From positions 1 to 64,000 of the forward strand of contig NZ_JAINZZ010000023.1 of NCBI RefSeq assembly GCF_019890725.1: a stretch of DNA of 64,000 nt. The letters run 5' to 3'. Below, one piece after another: positions 30,433 to 39,879 of the stretch (its first letter is position 1; the number at the start of each line of letters is the position of its first letter). The notes below the pieces were generated by a model that was not told where the DNA came from, did not search any database, and was given only the letters and a program-made list of their open reading frames with translations. The position numbers were made by a program, and so were the translations under genes. This DNA is from Actinacidiphila acidipaludis (GTDB taxonomy: Bacteria > Actinomycetota > Actinomycetes > Streptomycetales > Streptomycetaceae).

Positions 30433-32100
30433 TCACTTGCAGACCGTCCCCTTCGCCGGCACCTTCCCCTCCAGCAGATACGCGTTCACCGACGTGTCGA
30501 TGCAGTCGGAGCCCCGCGCGTACGCGGTGTGGCCGTCGCCGTCGTAGGTCAGCAGGTGGCCCGAGTCGAGCTGGTCGGCCAGCGAGACGGCCCAGGCGTA
30601 GGGCGTGGCCGGGTCCCGGATCGTGCCCACCACCAGGATCGGGCCCGCCCCGGGCGCGGTGATCCTCGCGGCGTGCCCCGTGGCCTTCACCGGCCAGTAC
30701 CCGCAGACCAGCGACGACCAGGCCAGCGTCGTCCCGAAGTGCGGCGACGCCTTCCGGAAGGCGGGCAGGGCCCGCTCGACGTCGGCCGTCGAGCGCAGAG
30801 CCGGCGGCAGGTCCAGGCAGTTCACGGCGGCGTTGGCGTACATCAGATTGCTGTACTTGCCGGAGTCGTCGCGCTCGTAGTAGCTGTCGGAGAGCTTCAG
30901 CAGCGGGTCGCCGTCGCCCTTCTCCGCGCCGGCCAGCGCCCCCCGCAGCGTCGGCCACGCGCTCTGGTCGTACATCGCGGCGATCACCCCGGTGGTCCCC
31001 AGCGCCTCGGTCAGCTTGCGCGACGTCCCGGTCGGCAGCGGATGCCCGTCCAGGCTCTTGAACAGCGCGTCCAGTCGCTTGCCCGCGTCGGCGACCGACG
31101 TCGTGCCCAGCGGGCAGGACGCCTGCTGCAGGCAGTTCTTGGCGAACGCGTCGAACGCGACCTCGAACCCGCCCGCCTGCGCCCGGCTGCTCTCCAGCGC
31201 ACCGACCGACGGGTCCATCGCCCCGTCCAGCACGAGCTTGCCCACCCGCTTGGGGAACAGCCCGGCATACGTCGCGCCGAGGAACGTGCCGTAGGACTTC
31301 CCGACGTAGTTGAGCTGCTGGTCGCCGAGGATCCCGCGCAGCACGTCCATGTCGCGGGCCGAGTCGACGGTCGAGACGTGGTCGAGCAGCTTCGCCGAGT
31401 GCTGCTCGCAGCCCGCCGCGAAGTTCTTGTCCGCGGACTCCAGCTTGGTGATCTCGGCCGAGTCGTCGGGGGTGGTGTCGACGGCGGTGTAGGTGTCCAT
31501 CTGCTTGTCGGTCAGGCACTCCACCGGAGCACTGCGGGCCACACCGCGCGGGTCGACGGCCACCATGTCGTACCGCGCGGTGACCGCCGCGGGGTAGCCG
31601 AGCGCCGCGTACTGCAGGTAGTCGATGGCCGAGCCGCCCGGCCCGCCCGGGTTGACCAGCAGCGAGCCGAGGCGCTTGCCGGGGCCCGCGGCCTTCTTCC
31701 GCGCCACCGCGAGCGTGAGGTCGCCGCCCGCCTTCGGGTGCGCGTAGTCCAGCGGGACCTTCATCGTCGTGCAGTCGAAGCCCGCCGCCCCGCAGCTGCG
31801 CCACTTCAGCTTCTGGTGGTAGTACGGCGCGAGGTCGGCGGAACTCGCGGCGCCCGACGAGGACGACGTGTCCGACGAGCCGCCGGAGGCCCCGGCCTCG
31901 GGCGACGACGCGGACGCCGGGTGGCCGCTCCCGCCCGAGGAACAGGCGGACAGCAGCAGACCGGTCGCGACGACGACGGCCGCGGGGATCCTCAGCAGGG
32001 ACCGGGCGCGGCGGACCCCGTCGACGGGCACCGCACCGGCGGGCTCAGGCTGCGGCAGCTGACCGGAACGTCGCGGATTCAGACGCGTGAAGTGCGGCAT
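30433..32100 (-). CDS. Secreted lipoprotein serine peptidase, tripeptidyl-aminopeptidase type
   Basis: A 555-aa alpha/beta-hydrolase of the S33/TAP family. I chose the ATG at 32100. The N-terminus has a basic stretch, a hydrophobic core and a lipobox L-L-L-S-A-C near residue 53, then a Ser/Gly linker. The nucleophile elbow is Y-V-G-K-S-Y-G-T-F-L-G. The oxyanion region is LVNPGGPGGSA. The C-terminal TAP-like part contains VVGTIRDPATPYAWA and the catalytic His in D-G-D-G-H-T-A-Y. Relatives (SlpD/SlpE, Tap) remove N-terminal tripeptides outside the cell. It stands next to the tRNA and is followed upstream by another hydrolase-like gene. Confidence 0.9.
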   Translation of the reverse strand: MPHFTRLNPRRSGQLPQPEPAGAVPVDGVRRARSLLRIPAAVVVATGLLLSACSSGGSGHPASASSPEAGASGGSSDTSSSSGAASSADLAPYYHQKLKWRSCGAAGFDCTTMKVPLDYAHPKAGGDLTLAVARKKAAGPGKRLGSLLVNPGGPGGSAIDYLQYAALGYPAAVTARYDMVAVDPRGVARSAPVECLTDKQMDTYTAVDTTPDDSAEITKLESADKNFAAGCEQHSAKLLDHVSTVDSARDMDVLRGILGDQQLNYVGKSYGTFLGATYAGLFPKRVGKLVLDGAMDPSVGALESSRAQAGGFEVAFDAFAKNCLQQASCPLGTTSVADAGKRLDALFKSLDGHPLPTGTSRKLTEALGTTGVIAAMYDQSAWPTLRGALAGAEKGDGDPLLKLSDSYYERDDSGKYSNLMYANAAVNCLDLPPALRSTADVERALPAFRKASPHFGTTLAWSSLVCGYWPVKATGHAARITAPGAGPILVVGTIRDPATPYAWAVSLADQLDSGHLLTYDGDGHTAYARGSDCIDTSVNAYLLEGKVPAKGTVCK

Positions 32101-32220
32101 CGTCGGCTCGGGTCCTCCCGTCGGGTGAAGTGCGAGCGTATCGGCCGCGCACGGTCGATGATCGACCATCCTGTCGCCTTTCGAGTGATTGCGGAAACCG
32201 GACACGACCGGCTGCCGCCC

Positions 32221-33231
32221 TCATGTGCGCGGGTGCGAGATGCGCGACGGGCCGTCGAGCTTCTCGGTGAAGTACGCGGCGACCGTCTCGAACAGCTGGC
32301 GCCGCGGCGCCAGTCCGTCGAGCGTGCGGACGCTGACGCCGCGGGCGTGCAGGGTCGTACGGAGCTGGTGCCCGGACGTGCGCGGGCCGCTCTCCCCCGG
32401 GCCGGTGGCCAGCAGCAGCGCCGGGTGGGCGGCCGAGCCGGTCCCGGCGGCGGTCGCGTTGCCCGGGAGCGCGGCCGCAGTCGCGTAACTGCCGGAGACC
32501 CCGGCGGCGGCGCCGTATCGGCCGGCGTTGGCCAGCGCCTCCTGCACCGCGCAGGACGCCTGCGGGCCGATGCCGAGGATGCCGCGGGCGGTGGTCGCGG
32601 TCAGGGTGCGGTAGCGGCTCGCGACCTCGTCCAGCACGGTGGCCGGCGTGGGCCCCTGAGCGCCGGGCGCCGGTGCGCAGCCGGGCGGGATGACCAGCAC
32701 GAACAGGTCGGCCTTGTGCTGCTGCGCGCCGACCGCGAAGCCCTTGAAGAGGTCCACGGGGTCGGTCGTGTGCACGACGACGACGGGGTACGCGATGCCG
32801 GCCGACCGCTTGGCGTCGTACAGCGGCGGAAGCCAGACCTGCGTCCCGTCCCGCAGGACCTCCAGGGTGCCGCCGGCGGGGTGCGCGACGGTGCGGACCT
32901 CCGGAGGCGGGGGGGCGGGGTGCGGGGTCCGCGGCGGGGGCGGGGGCGGCGGAGGTACGACCGGCGCCGCGGTCGTCGCGCGGGTGGTGGCCGCCGCCGT
33001 GCGGGTGTGCCCGGTGGGCTCGGTGTGCCACATCGTGACGGCCAGCATCGCGACGAGGGCGGCGCAGGTGGTGGCGGCGCCGGCGCGCAGGACGGTGCCG
33101 CGGCGGTCGACGGGCAGTTCGTAGACGCGGCCGGCCTGCTCGCCGCGCCAGTACCGCAGGGTGCGGAAGGCCAGCACGGCGGTGGCGGCGGCGGCCGCGA
33201 GCAGCATCACGGTGAGGACGGCGTCGGCCAC
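32221..33231 (-). CDS. Membrane protein with hydrolase-like extracellular domain
   Basis: A 336-aa protein from a GTG at 33231 with AAGGGG upstream. Residues ~3-22 and ~48-68 are two membrane segments (VLTVMLLAAAAATAVLAF). A Pro-rich linker (VVPPPPPPPP) leads to a domain with the order of an esterase-like alpha/beta fold (IAYPVVVVHTT, LFVLVIPPG, ARGILGIGPQASCAVQEALA, PALLLATGPGE). The expected G-x-S-x-G elbow is degenerate (G-P-Q-A-S-C), so activity is doubtful. It lies between the TAP-type peptidase and the polymerase subunit gene, all leftward. Confidence 0.65.
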   Translation of the reverse strand: MADAVLTVMLLAAAAATAVLAFRTLRYWRGEQAGRVYELPVDRRGTVLRAGAATTCAALVAMLAVTMWHTEPTGHTRTAAATTRATTAAPVVPPPPPPPPRTPHPAPPPPEVRTVAHPAGGTLEVLRDGTQVWLPPLYDAKRSAGIAYPVVVVHTTDPVDLFKGFAVGAQQHKADLFVLVIPPGCAPAPGAQGPTPATVLDEVASRYRTLTATTARGILGIGPQASCAVQEALANAGRYGAAAGVSGSYATAAALPGNATAAGTGSAAHPALLLATGPGESGPRTSGHQLRTTLHARGVSVRTLDGLAPRRQLFETVAAYFTEKLDGPSRISHPRT

Positions 33232-33532
33232 GGCGGTACCCCTTCGGGACGGCGGGCGCCCTCCCGCCCGGCCCGGCGGGGAGAACCTCTCCCCCACCCT
33301 CGCCTGTCGCGGGGCGGTCCTGGCGGTGCCGTGGCGGGGGGTGGGGGGTGTGATCACCCGAACAGGTGCACCAGGCCTCCGGCCCGGTAGGGGGTACGGC
33401 CTCCGGGGTGCCCCCGGGCCGCCGTTCCCGGCCTCCGCCCGGTGGTGGGTTGGTGGCGCCGTTCCTCGCGCCCCTGATCACGTGCCGTTCGTCCACTTGT
33501 CGGGGGCAGTCCGGAAGCCGGGGCGGGAAACG

Positions 33533-34750
33533 CTAGGCCGCGCGGAGGGAGAGGGTCATGGCCTCTACGGCCAGGAGAGGAGCGACGTTCGCGGCGAGAG
33601 CCTCGCGGCAGGCGAGCACCGCCTCGATGCGCCGCAGGCTCTGCTCGGGCCGGGACGACGTCGCGACCTGCTCGATACCGTCCCTGACCTCCGTGTTCGC
33701 GATGCGGTCCGCCGTACCGCCGAGCTGGATCGCGAGCACGTCGCGGTAGAAGCCGGCGAGGTCGGTGAGGGCCAGGTCGAGGGTGTCGCGCTGGGTGCGG
33801 GTGGCACGCCGCTTCTGCCGGTCCGCCAGCTCCTTCATCGCGCCGGCCGTGCCCCGCGGCATCCGGCTCCCCGCGCCCGCGGCGGCGCCGAGCGCGGCCC
33901 GCAGCTCCTCCGTCTCCTTGGCGTCGACCTCCTCGGCCACGGCCTTGGCGTCCTCCGCGGCCGCGTCCACCAGCTCCTGGGCGGCGCGCAGGCACCCGCC
34001 GACGTCCGCGACGCGCAGCGGCACCCGCAGCACCGAGGCGCGCCGGGCCCGCGCCTGCTCGTCCGTGGCCAGCCGCAGGGCCCGCCCGATGTGCCCCTGC
34101 GTGGCCCGCGCGACCTGGGCGGCCAGTCCGGGGTCGATGCCGTCCCGGCGCATCAGCACGTCGGCGACGGCGTCGACGGACGGTGTCCGCAGCGTCAGCA
34201 GGCGGCAGCGGGACCGGATCGTCGGCAGAGCGTCCTCGACGGACGGCGCGCACAACAGCCACACCGTCCGCGGCGCCGGCTCCTCGACGGCCTTGAGCAG
34301 GACGTTCGCCGCGCCCTCGGTCAGCCGGTCGGCGTCCTCCATGAGGATCACCTGCCAGCGGCCGCCGGCCGGCGAGAGGCTGGACCGGCGCACCAGGTCC
34401 CGGGTCTCCTTCACGCCGATCGACAGCAGGTCCGTGCGGACGGTCTCGACGTCGGCGTGCGTGCCGATCAGGGCGGTGTGGCAGCCGTCGCAGAACCCGC
34501 AGCCGGGGGTCGCGCCCAGCTTCTTGTCGGGGCTGGTGCACTGCAGGGCCGCGGCGAAGGCCCGGGCGGCGGTGGAACGGCCGGATCCGGGCGGGCCGGT
34601 GAAGAGCCAGGCGTGCGTCATCCCCGAGGCCTTGGCGTCCGTGCCCGCGGCGTCGAGGTGCTCCTCCACGATGCGGTCGGCGGCTGTCGCCGCGGCCGTG
34701 AGTTCGGCGACGATGCGGGGCTGGCCGATGAGGTCGTCCCATACGGGCAT
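33533..34750 (-). CDS. holB: DNA polymerase III subunit delta'
   Basis: A 405-aa clamp-loader subunit. The ATG at 34750 opens MPVWDDLIGQPRIVAELTAA, the standard start of actinobacterial delta'. Walker A (GPPGSGRST) is near residue 50. A zinc-binding set (C-T-S ... C-G-F-C-D-G-C) sits at about 70-90, LMEDADRLTEGAANVLLKAV at about 135-155, and EEPAPRTVWLL with S-R-C-R-L follows, the SRC motif of clamp loaders. It is a housekeeping core gene in the chromosomal backbone. In S. coelicolor I recall it followed upstream by tmk and topA, which are not here. Confidence 0.93.
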   Translation of the reverse strand: MPVWDDLIGQPRIVAELTAAATAADRIVEEHLDAAGTDAKASGMTHAWLFTGPPGSGRSTAARAFAAALQCTSPDKKLGATPGCGFCDGCHTALIGTHADVETVRTDLLSIGVKETRDLVRRSSLSPAGGRWQVILMEDADRLTEGAANVLLKAVEEPAPRTVWLLCAPSVEDALPTIRSRCRLLTLRTPSVDAVADVLMRRDGIDPGLAAQVARATQGHIGRALRLATDEQARARRASVLRVPLRVADVGGCLRAAQELVDAAAEDAKAVAEEVDAKETEELRAALGAAAGAGSRMPRGTAGAMKELADRQKRRATRTQRDTLDLALTDLAGFYRDVLAIQLGGTADRIANTEVRDGIEQVATSSRPEQSLRRIEAVLACREALAANVAPLLAVEAMTLSLRAA

Positions 34751-34832
34751 GGTGGGCGTCCCTCTTCCTTTTCCGGGGTCCCCCCATTCTGCGGTACGGG
34801 GCGGACAGCGTGTCCTAGGCATCGGGCTGCGG

Positions 34833-35064
34833 TGCCCCTGTCCGTCGGCGCGGGTAGCCCTGCCTTGGGCTTGTTTTGCCCACCCACCCACCCGTGACCG
34901 TCGTCCGTCAGGTGCGGGTTACCTGTTCATGGGTCGGTGCCAGTCCGGGAGTACCTCCTCGGACTTGTGCGTGCACCCTTCTTCCCTCTGGCTGGGCGGG
35001 TGGGTGCACAAGTCCTGCGGGGGCACTCCCTCCCCGTCCCCTCCGCTCTGCCCGGCGGCTGCCG
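34833..35064. repeat. Left arm of a large inverted repeat
   Basis: About 230 bp recur, with point differences, in reverse orientation at 35130-35364 (shared blocks include CTGCCTTGGGCTTGTTTT, GTCCGTCAGGTGCGGGT, CCAGTCCGGGAGTACCTCCT and GGGGGCACTCCCTCCCCGTC). Inside this arm GGACTTGTGC (34961-34970) pairs with GCACAAGTCC (35006-35015), flanked by GGGAGT/ACTCCC. No convincing protein is encoded. Confidence 0.85.
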
Positions 35065-35129
35065 GTGATCCAAGGGGTAAAGAGGTCTTCCCGGCCCGCC
35101 CGGGTGTACCCGATTCACCCCCCACCGGC

Positions 35130-35364
35130 CGGCAGCCGCCGACGAGGCCGGAGGGGACGGGGAGGGAGTGCCCCCGCAGGAACTGTGCATCCGCCCGGGT
35201 CAAGAAGCGGAAGAACGCGGCACGCACAGTTCCGAGGAGGTACTCCCGGACTGGCCCCGACCCCACCACCAGAGACCCGCACCTGACGGACAACCGTCAC
35301 GGGCGGGCGGGTGGGAAAAACAAGCCCAAGGCAGGCATGCCCGCACCGACGGACAGCGGCACCC
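35130..35364. repeat. Right arm of a large inverted repeat
   Basis: Inverted, diverged copy of 34833-35064, separated from it by a ~65-bp spacer. The equivalent internal stem is GGAACTGTGC (35179-35188) with GCACAGTTCC (35224-35233). Two base pairs differ from the left copy and both changes are compensated. It ends about 14 bp before the 3' end of the asparagine-synthetase-like gene. Confidence 0.85.
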
Positions 35365-35377
35365 CACACGCGAACCC

Positions 35378-37564
35378 CTAGAGCGTCAAGCGATGAACCC
35401 CCGACGCAACAGCCCGCTGCTCCGGCGCATCCGCCCCCGTCCAGCACGACCCCCGCCGCGCCAGCAGCCTCCGCAGCCACAGCTCCGTGGAGACGAGGTC
35501 GGCCAGCCCGTCCATGGGCAGCGCCACCCCCTCCGCGGCGCCGCGCAGCGCGTCCCGCACCACCCGGGCCTCCACCAGCCCCGCGTCGGCCAGCAGCGGC
35601 GCCTCGAAGAGGTCGAGCAGCGGGTCGAGGGCGGCGCGCAGGCCGACCCGGGACGGTCCGGCGCCGGACGGCGACGGCGCTCCCCAGCCGGGCGGCAACT
35701 CCCGGACGCCCGCTCCCAGCAGCACCTCCCGCAGCACCTCCGCCCGGGCTCCCGGGCGGACCCGCAGCGCGCCGGGCAGCGCCTGGCAGGCGCGGACGAC
35801 CTGGTTGTCGAGGAAGGGCGCGTGCAGCCGCTGGGAGGGGACGGCCGCGGCCTGCTCCAGGACGCGGAAGTCCGCGGCGTGGCGGGCGAGCGCGGCGCGG
35901 GCACGCCGTTCGCCGGGGCGTTCCAGCGGCCACGGGCGCCGGGCGGCGTCCTGGAGGCGCAGCGACACCTCGGCGAGGGCCTCGCCGGTGAGCCAGCGCG
36001 CGGCAGGACCGGGCCGCACCCAGGTCATGGCGGCGAGCGACGCGCCGAGCGGCCCGCGCGGCAGCCCGCTCGTGGCCACGTCGTGCCGCAGCAGCGCGGC
36101 CGCGATGTCCTCGACGCCGCGCTGGTACGGGGTGCGGGCCAGCCGCCGGGCGGCCCGGTAGACGGTGACGGGCACGGTGAACGGGACCCGCAGCGGGTGC
36201 CCGGCCACGGCCACGTCGGCGCGGGTGAGGGCGGCGACGGGCCGCACCAGGTGGCGCCGGCGCCGGTCCATCAGCAGGTCGGCCAGGCGGGCGGGGTGCG
36301 CGTCGAGCACCTGGCGGGCGCCGTAGCCCATGATGTGGTCCGCGCCGCCGGCCGACAGCCGCCTGCGGTGGCGTTCGGCGACGACGAGCGCGGGCCCGGG
36401 TTCGTCGGTGAGCCGGCCGAGGCTGTCGCCGGTGAGGTCGGCGTACGGCAGGGCCTCGTCCCCGCCCGCGACGACGACGTGCCGCAGCCGGGGGTCGGCG
36501 GCCAGCGCCCCGGCCCGGGCCAACTCGGCCTCGCGGCCGGGCTGTCCGCCGGCGGCGAGGTCGTTGAAGGTGACGGCCAGCAGCCGCTCTCCGGCGAGGC
36601 TGCCGGGGGCGCCGGGCAGCATGCCGGGCATGCCGGGCAGCCCGGCGGCCAGCAGGGCCAGGGTGGCGGAGGCGCTGCCGCCGGAGAGGTCGGCGCCGAT
36701 GCCGGGCGCGGGCGCCTCGCCGGGGTCGGGGACGAACCGTGGCTGGGCGAGGCGGGCGCGGACCGCTTCGACGAGTGCGTCCCGGACGCCTTCGACGGCG
36801 GCCTCGGCGTCGGCGGCGCTGGCCGGCTGGTGGCCGACGGCGAGGGAGGCGGTGGGCTCGTAGCCGGCGATCTCGGGGGTGCCGTCGCGCAGGATGAGGG
36901 CGTGGCCGGGCGGTACGCGCCGCACTCCGAGGTAGGGCGTGCCGTCGGTCAGCGCCTCGGGCGAGTCGGGGCAGGCGAGGGTGGCCGCGAGGTGGGTGAC
37001 GTCGAGGCCGGCTTCGACGAGGTCGGCGAGCGGGAGTGCGGCGGTGGCGTACGCGGTGCCGCCGGACCAGCGGGTGTGGAAGACCGGGCGGGCGCCGGCC
37101 AGGTCGCCCAGGACCGTGATGCGGCGGCCGAGCTGGAGGACGGCGGTGTAGCTGCCGGGCCAGGCGGTGACGTGCCGCAGCGCTCCGCCGCGGGCGGCGA
37201 CCAGTCCCAGGCGCAGCTGGGCGTCGGTGGCGCCGCAGCGGCCGAGGACGGCGAGGCGGGCGACGCCGTGCGGGGACTGCGCCGCGCCGCCGTTGGCGTC
37301 GAAGCCGTGGTAACCCCCGTACGGGGTGTGTCCGTTGACGCCGGAGTCCGGTGCGCCCCAGGTGCCGTAGGCGCTGCCGTCGGCGCCGCTGGGGACGGGT
37401 CCGGCGTGCACGACGCGGATCTCGTCGGGCCGCCAGTCGCCGACGGCCCACAGCGGATCATCGCCGGACCAAAGGAGTTGCCCGGCCACGGGCAGCAGGG
37501 TGCGGGCCTTCCCGCCGGAAAAACGACCAGTGGTGGCACTGCTCCACCCCACCAACCACCGCAT
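35378..37564 (-). CDS. Degenerate asparagine-synthetase-like protein (lasso-cyclase-like)
   Basis: A 728-aa protein from the ATG at 37564 (MRWLVGWSS). The N-terminal half has the glutaminase-like Ntn fold order but no catalytic Cys at position 2, as in lasso-peptide macrolactam synthetases. The second half is the adenylating synthetase domain. Its PP-loop reads D-L-S-G-G-S-A-S-A where S-G-G-x-D-S is expected, so the conserved Asp is lost. Later motifs (SAGGADHIMGYGARQVLDA) are recognisable. It resembles Streptomyces macrolactam-cyclase-like asparagine synthases, but no precursor peptide, leader peptidase or recognition protein is adjacent. Function is uncertain and it may lack adenylating activity. 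Confidence 0.75.
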   Translation of the reverse strand: MRWLVGWSSATTGRFSGGKARTLLPVAGQLLWSGDDPLWAVGDWRPDEIRVVHAGPVPSGADGSAYGTWGAPDSGVNGHTPYGGYHGFDANGGAAQSPHGVARLAVLGRCGATDAQLRLGLVAARGGALRHVTAWPGSYTAVLQLGRRITVLGDLAGARPVFHTRWSGGTAYATAALPLADLVEAGLDVTHLAATLACPDSPEALTDGTPYLGVRRVPPGHALILRDGTPEIAGYEPTASLAVGHQPASAADAEAAVEGVRDALVEAVRARLAQPRFVPDPGEAPAPGIGADLSGGSASATLALLAAGLPGMPGMLPGAPGSLAGERLLAVTFNDLAAGGQPGREAELARAGALAADPRLRHVVVAGGDEALPYADLTGDSLGRLTDEPGPALVVAERHRRRLSAGGADHIMGYGARQVLDAHPARLADLLMDRRRRHLVRPVAALTRADVAVAGHPLRVPFTVPVTVYRAARRLARTPYQRGVEDIAAALLRHDVATSGLPRGPLGASLAAMTWVRPGPAARWLTGEALAEVSLRLQDAARRPWPLERPGERRARAALARHAADFRVLEQAAAVPSQRLHAPFLDNQVVRACQALPGALRVRPGARAEVLREVLLGAGVRELPPGWGAPSPSGAGPSRVGLRAALDPLLDLFEAPLLADAGLVEARVVRDALRGAAEGVALPMDGLADLVSTELWLRRLLARRGSCWTGADAPEQRAVASGVHRLTL

Positions 37565-38463
37565 CGCCGCCTCCACAGGCTGTGGACAGCGGGCGCGGGC
37601 GCCACCGTGCTTTCCCGCCCCGCTCGCCGCCACGTCCGACGTCCGAAAGACCATGCTGCCACGTGGAAGCGCGCAAAGAGGCGCATGGGTACACCAAGGA
37701 GCGCCGCGTCGCCGACCCCAAGTGGGCGCAATACGAAGGGAAAGCGCCGGTGCGTGGTGGATGCACGGGTGACCGGGACCGGTGGGGCGGGCGCGCACCG
37801 AAACATCTGGTTCGCGCCAAATTCCTTGGCACATACCGCAGTTGATATGCCGTGGCGGTCAACCGCGAGTCAGCGGTGGTCGGGTGCCGGAGGCGGTGGC
37901 GGACTCGGACTGGCGACGGTGGGGCCGTGGTGCGCGGACGGGGCGCCGGATGGGGCCGGCGGTGGCGGCCGGCGCGACGATGGTGCCGGGCGACGGCCCG
38001 GGAGGGGCGAACGCACCTCCCGGGCCGGTCCGCCACCCGCGGGGATTGTGGCAGCGGAACTCCCGGACCCGTCCTCCCCGCCCAGCCGCAGGGCGGGGCA
38101 ACGGGCGGACCCATGGCCACCATGCAAGCGCCGCCCCGCCGCACCGCACAGAGCGCACGGCCGGGCGCACGGCCACATATACCGGGAGCACACGCCGGAT
38201 CGTGCGCGGAGCGCTTCCACCGGGGGGCCGGAATCCGGCCATCCGGCACAAGGCTCTTAACGGTCGGGATCCGGCGAACTACGCTGGGTGTATCCGGTTC
38301 GCACCCGTACGCGCGGCTCGGGTATCCGGCACATGCGACGCGCGGGCCCCCAAGGGGTCCGCGTGGTGGCTGAATCGGGTTCCATGGGGAGGGCGACCCC
38401 CGTACCCCACGACATGACCAGGCCGGCCGGCCTGCCCCCAGCGGCATCACGAGGTGAACCGCA
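37565..38463. other. 899-bp intergenic region
   Basis: This region separates two divergent genes. It must contain the promoters of the asparagine-synthetase-like gene (leftward) and the NsdA-like gene (rightward). I looked for a RiPP precursor upstream of the synthetase. A 60-codon rightward frame ending at 37845 exists but lacks a convincing core peptide or ribosome site. Nothing else was supported. Confidence 0.5.
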
Positions 38464-39879
38464 GTGAACAGAGAACACCGCGGGCCGAACGAGAAACTCG
38501 GCGCCCTTCTCGGCGTGGCGGGCATCAGCAACGCGGGACTCGCCCGGCGGGTCAACGACCTCGGCGCGCAACGCGGTCTGACGCTGCGTTATGACAAGAC
38601 GTCCGTGGCCCGCTGGGTCACCAAGGGAATGGTGCCGCAGGGCGCGGCGCCGCATCTCATCGCCGCCGCGATCGCCGGGAAGCTCGGCCGTCCGGTGCCG
38701 CTGCACGAGATAGGTCTGGCGGACGCCGATCCGGCGCCGGAGGTGGGCCTCGCCTTCCCCCGGGACGTCTCCGAGGCGGTGAAATCGGCCACCGATCTGT
38801 GGCGGCTGGACCTCGGCGGGCGGCGCGGGCCCGGGGGTGCGGGCATCTGGCAGACGCTGGCCGGATCTTTCGCAGTGAGCGCTTACGTCACGCCCGCTTC
38901 GCGGTGGTTGATCACCCCGGCCGACGCGACGGTGGCCCGGGACGCGCCCGCGCCCGGCATGGCGCATGTGGGGCACACGGACGTCACGAAGCTCCGCGAG
39001 GCCGCCGAGGACGCCCGCCGCTGGGACTCCAAGTACGGTGGCGGCGACTGGCGTTCGGGCATGGTGCCGGAGTGCCTGCGGGTCGAGGCCGCACCGCTGC
39101 TGCTCGGTTCCTACAGCGACGACGTGGGTCGCGCGCTGTTCGGCGCGACCGCCGAACTCACCCGCCTGGCCGGGTGGATGGCGTTCGACACCGGCCAGCA
39201 GGAGGCCGCGCAGCGCTACTACATCCAGGCGCTGCGGCTGGCCCGGGCGGCCGCCGACGTACCGCTCGGCGGCTACGTCCTGGCGTCGATGTCGCTGCAG
39301 GCCACGTACCGGAACTTCGCCGACGAGGGCGTGGACCTCGCCCAGGCCGCGCTGGAGCGCAACCGCGGGCTGGCCACCGCCCGGACCATGAGCTTCTTCC
39401 ATCTGGTGGAGGCGCGGGCGCACGCCAAGGCGGGCGAGGCGGCGGCCTGCGGGGCGTCGCTGGCCGCGGCCGAGGGGCTGCTGGAGCGGGCCCGGGAGGG
39501 CGACGCCGACCCGAGCTGGCTGGGCTTCTACTCCTACGACCGGCTCGCCGCGGACGCCGCCGAGTGCTATCGCGACCTGAAGATCCCGCGGCAGGTGCAA
39601 CGGTTCACCGAACAGGCGCTGGCCCGGCCGACGGAGGAGTTCGTCCGGTCGCACGGGCTGCGGCTGGTGGTCTCCGCGGTCGCCGAACTGGAGTCCGGCA
39701 ACCTCGACGCCTGCTGCGCCGCGGGGGTGAAGGCGGTCGAGGTGGCCAACCGCATCTCGTCGGTCCGCACCACGGAGTACGTCCGGGACCTGCTGCACCG
39801 GCTGGAGCCGTACAACGACGAGCCGCGCGTGCTGGAACTGCGGGAGCGGGCCCGTCCGCTGCTGGCGGCCCCGGCCTGA
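38464..39879 (+). CDS. NsdA-like regulator
   Basis: A 471-aa protein from a GTG at 38464 with GAGGTG upstream. The N-terminus resembles a DNA-binding domain of the NsdA/NsdB group (PNEKLGALLGVAGISNAGLA, ARRVNDLGAQRG, TSVARWVTKGMVP). The rest is helical and TPR-like (AQRYYIQALRLARAAADVPL, GYVLASMSLQATYRNFADEG, ARAHAKAGEAAACGASLAAA). In Streptomyces these proteins influence sporulation and antibiotic production. I recall a similar sporulation-associated gene next to lhgO and trmB in S. coelicolor, which agrees with the next genes here. A perfect GGCCGCC/GGCGGCC hairpin follows the stop. Confidence 0.75.
   Translation: MNREHRGPNEKLGALLGVAGISNAGLARRVNDLGAQRGLTLRYDKTSVARWVTKGMVPQGAAPHLIAAAIAGKLGRPVPLHEIGLADADPAPEVGLAFPRDVSEAVKSATDLWRLDLGGRRGPGGAGIWQTLAGSFAVSAYVTPASRWLITPADATVARDAPAPGMAHVGHTDVTKLREAAEDARRWDSKYGGGDWRSGMVPECLRVEAAPLLLGSYSDDVGRALFGATAELTRLAGWMAFDTGQQEAAQRYYIQALRLARAAADVPLGGYVLASMSLQATYRNFADEGVDLAQAALERNRGLATARTMSFFHLVEARAHAKAGEAAACGASLAAAEGLLERAREGDADPSWLGFYSYDRLAADAAECYRDLKIPRQVQRFTEQALARPTEEFVRSHGLRLVVSAVAELESGNLDACCAAGVKAVEVANRISSVRTTEYVRDLLHRLEPYNDEPRVLELRERARPLLAAPA

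Noticed and set aside
30076..33390. 1104-codon plus-strand frame
   Set aside because: Runs antisense through tRNA-Thr, the peptidase and the hydrolase-like gene; it is a GC-driven shadow.
37565..37860. Lasso precursor peptide upstream of the synthetase-like gene
   Set aside because: The short frames present lack a leader/core pattern with a Gly start and Asp/Glu at ring positions, and lack ribosome sites.
35168..38260. 1030-codon plus-strand frame
   Set aside because: Antisense shadow of the synthetase-like gene and the inverted repeat; composition is low-complexity and there is no start signal.
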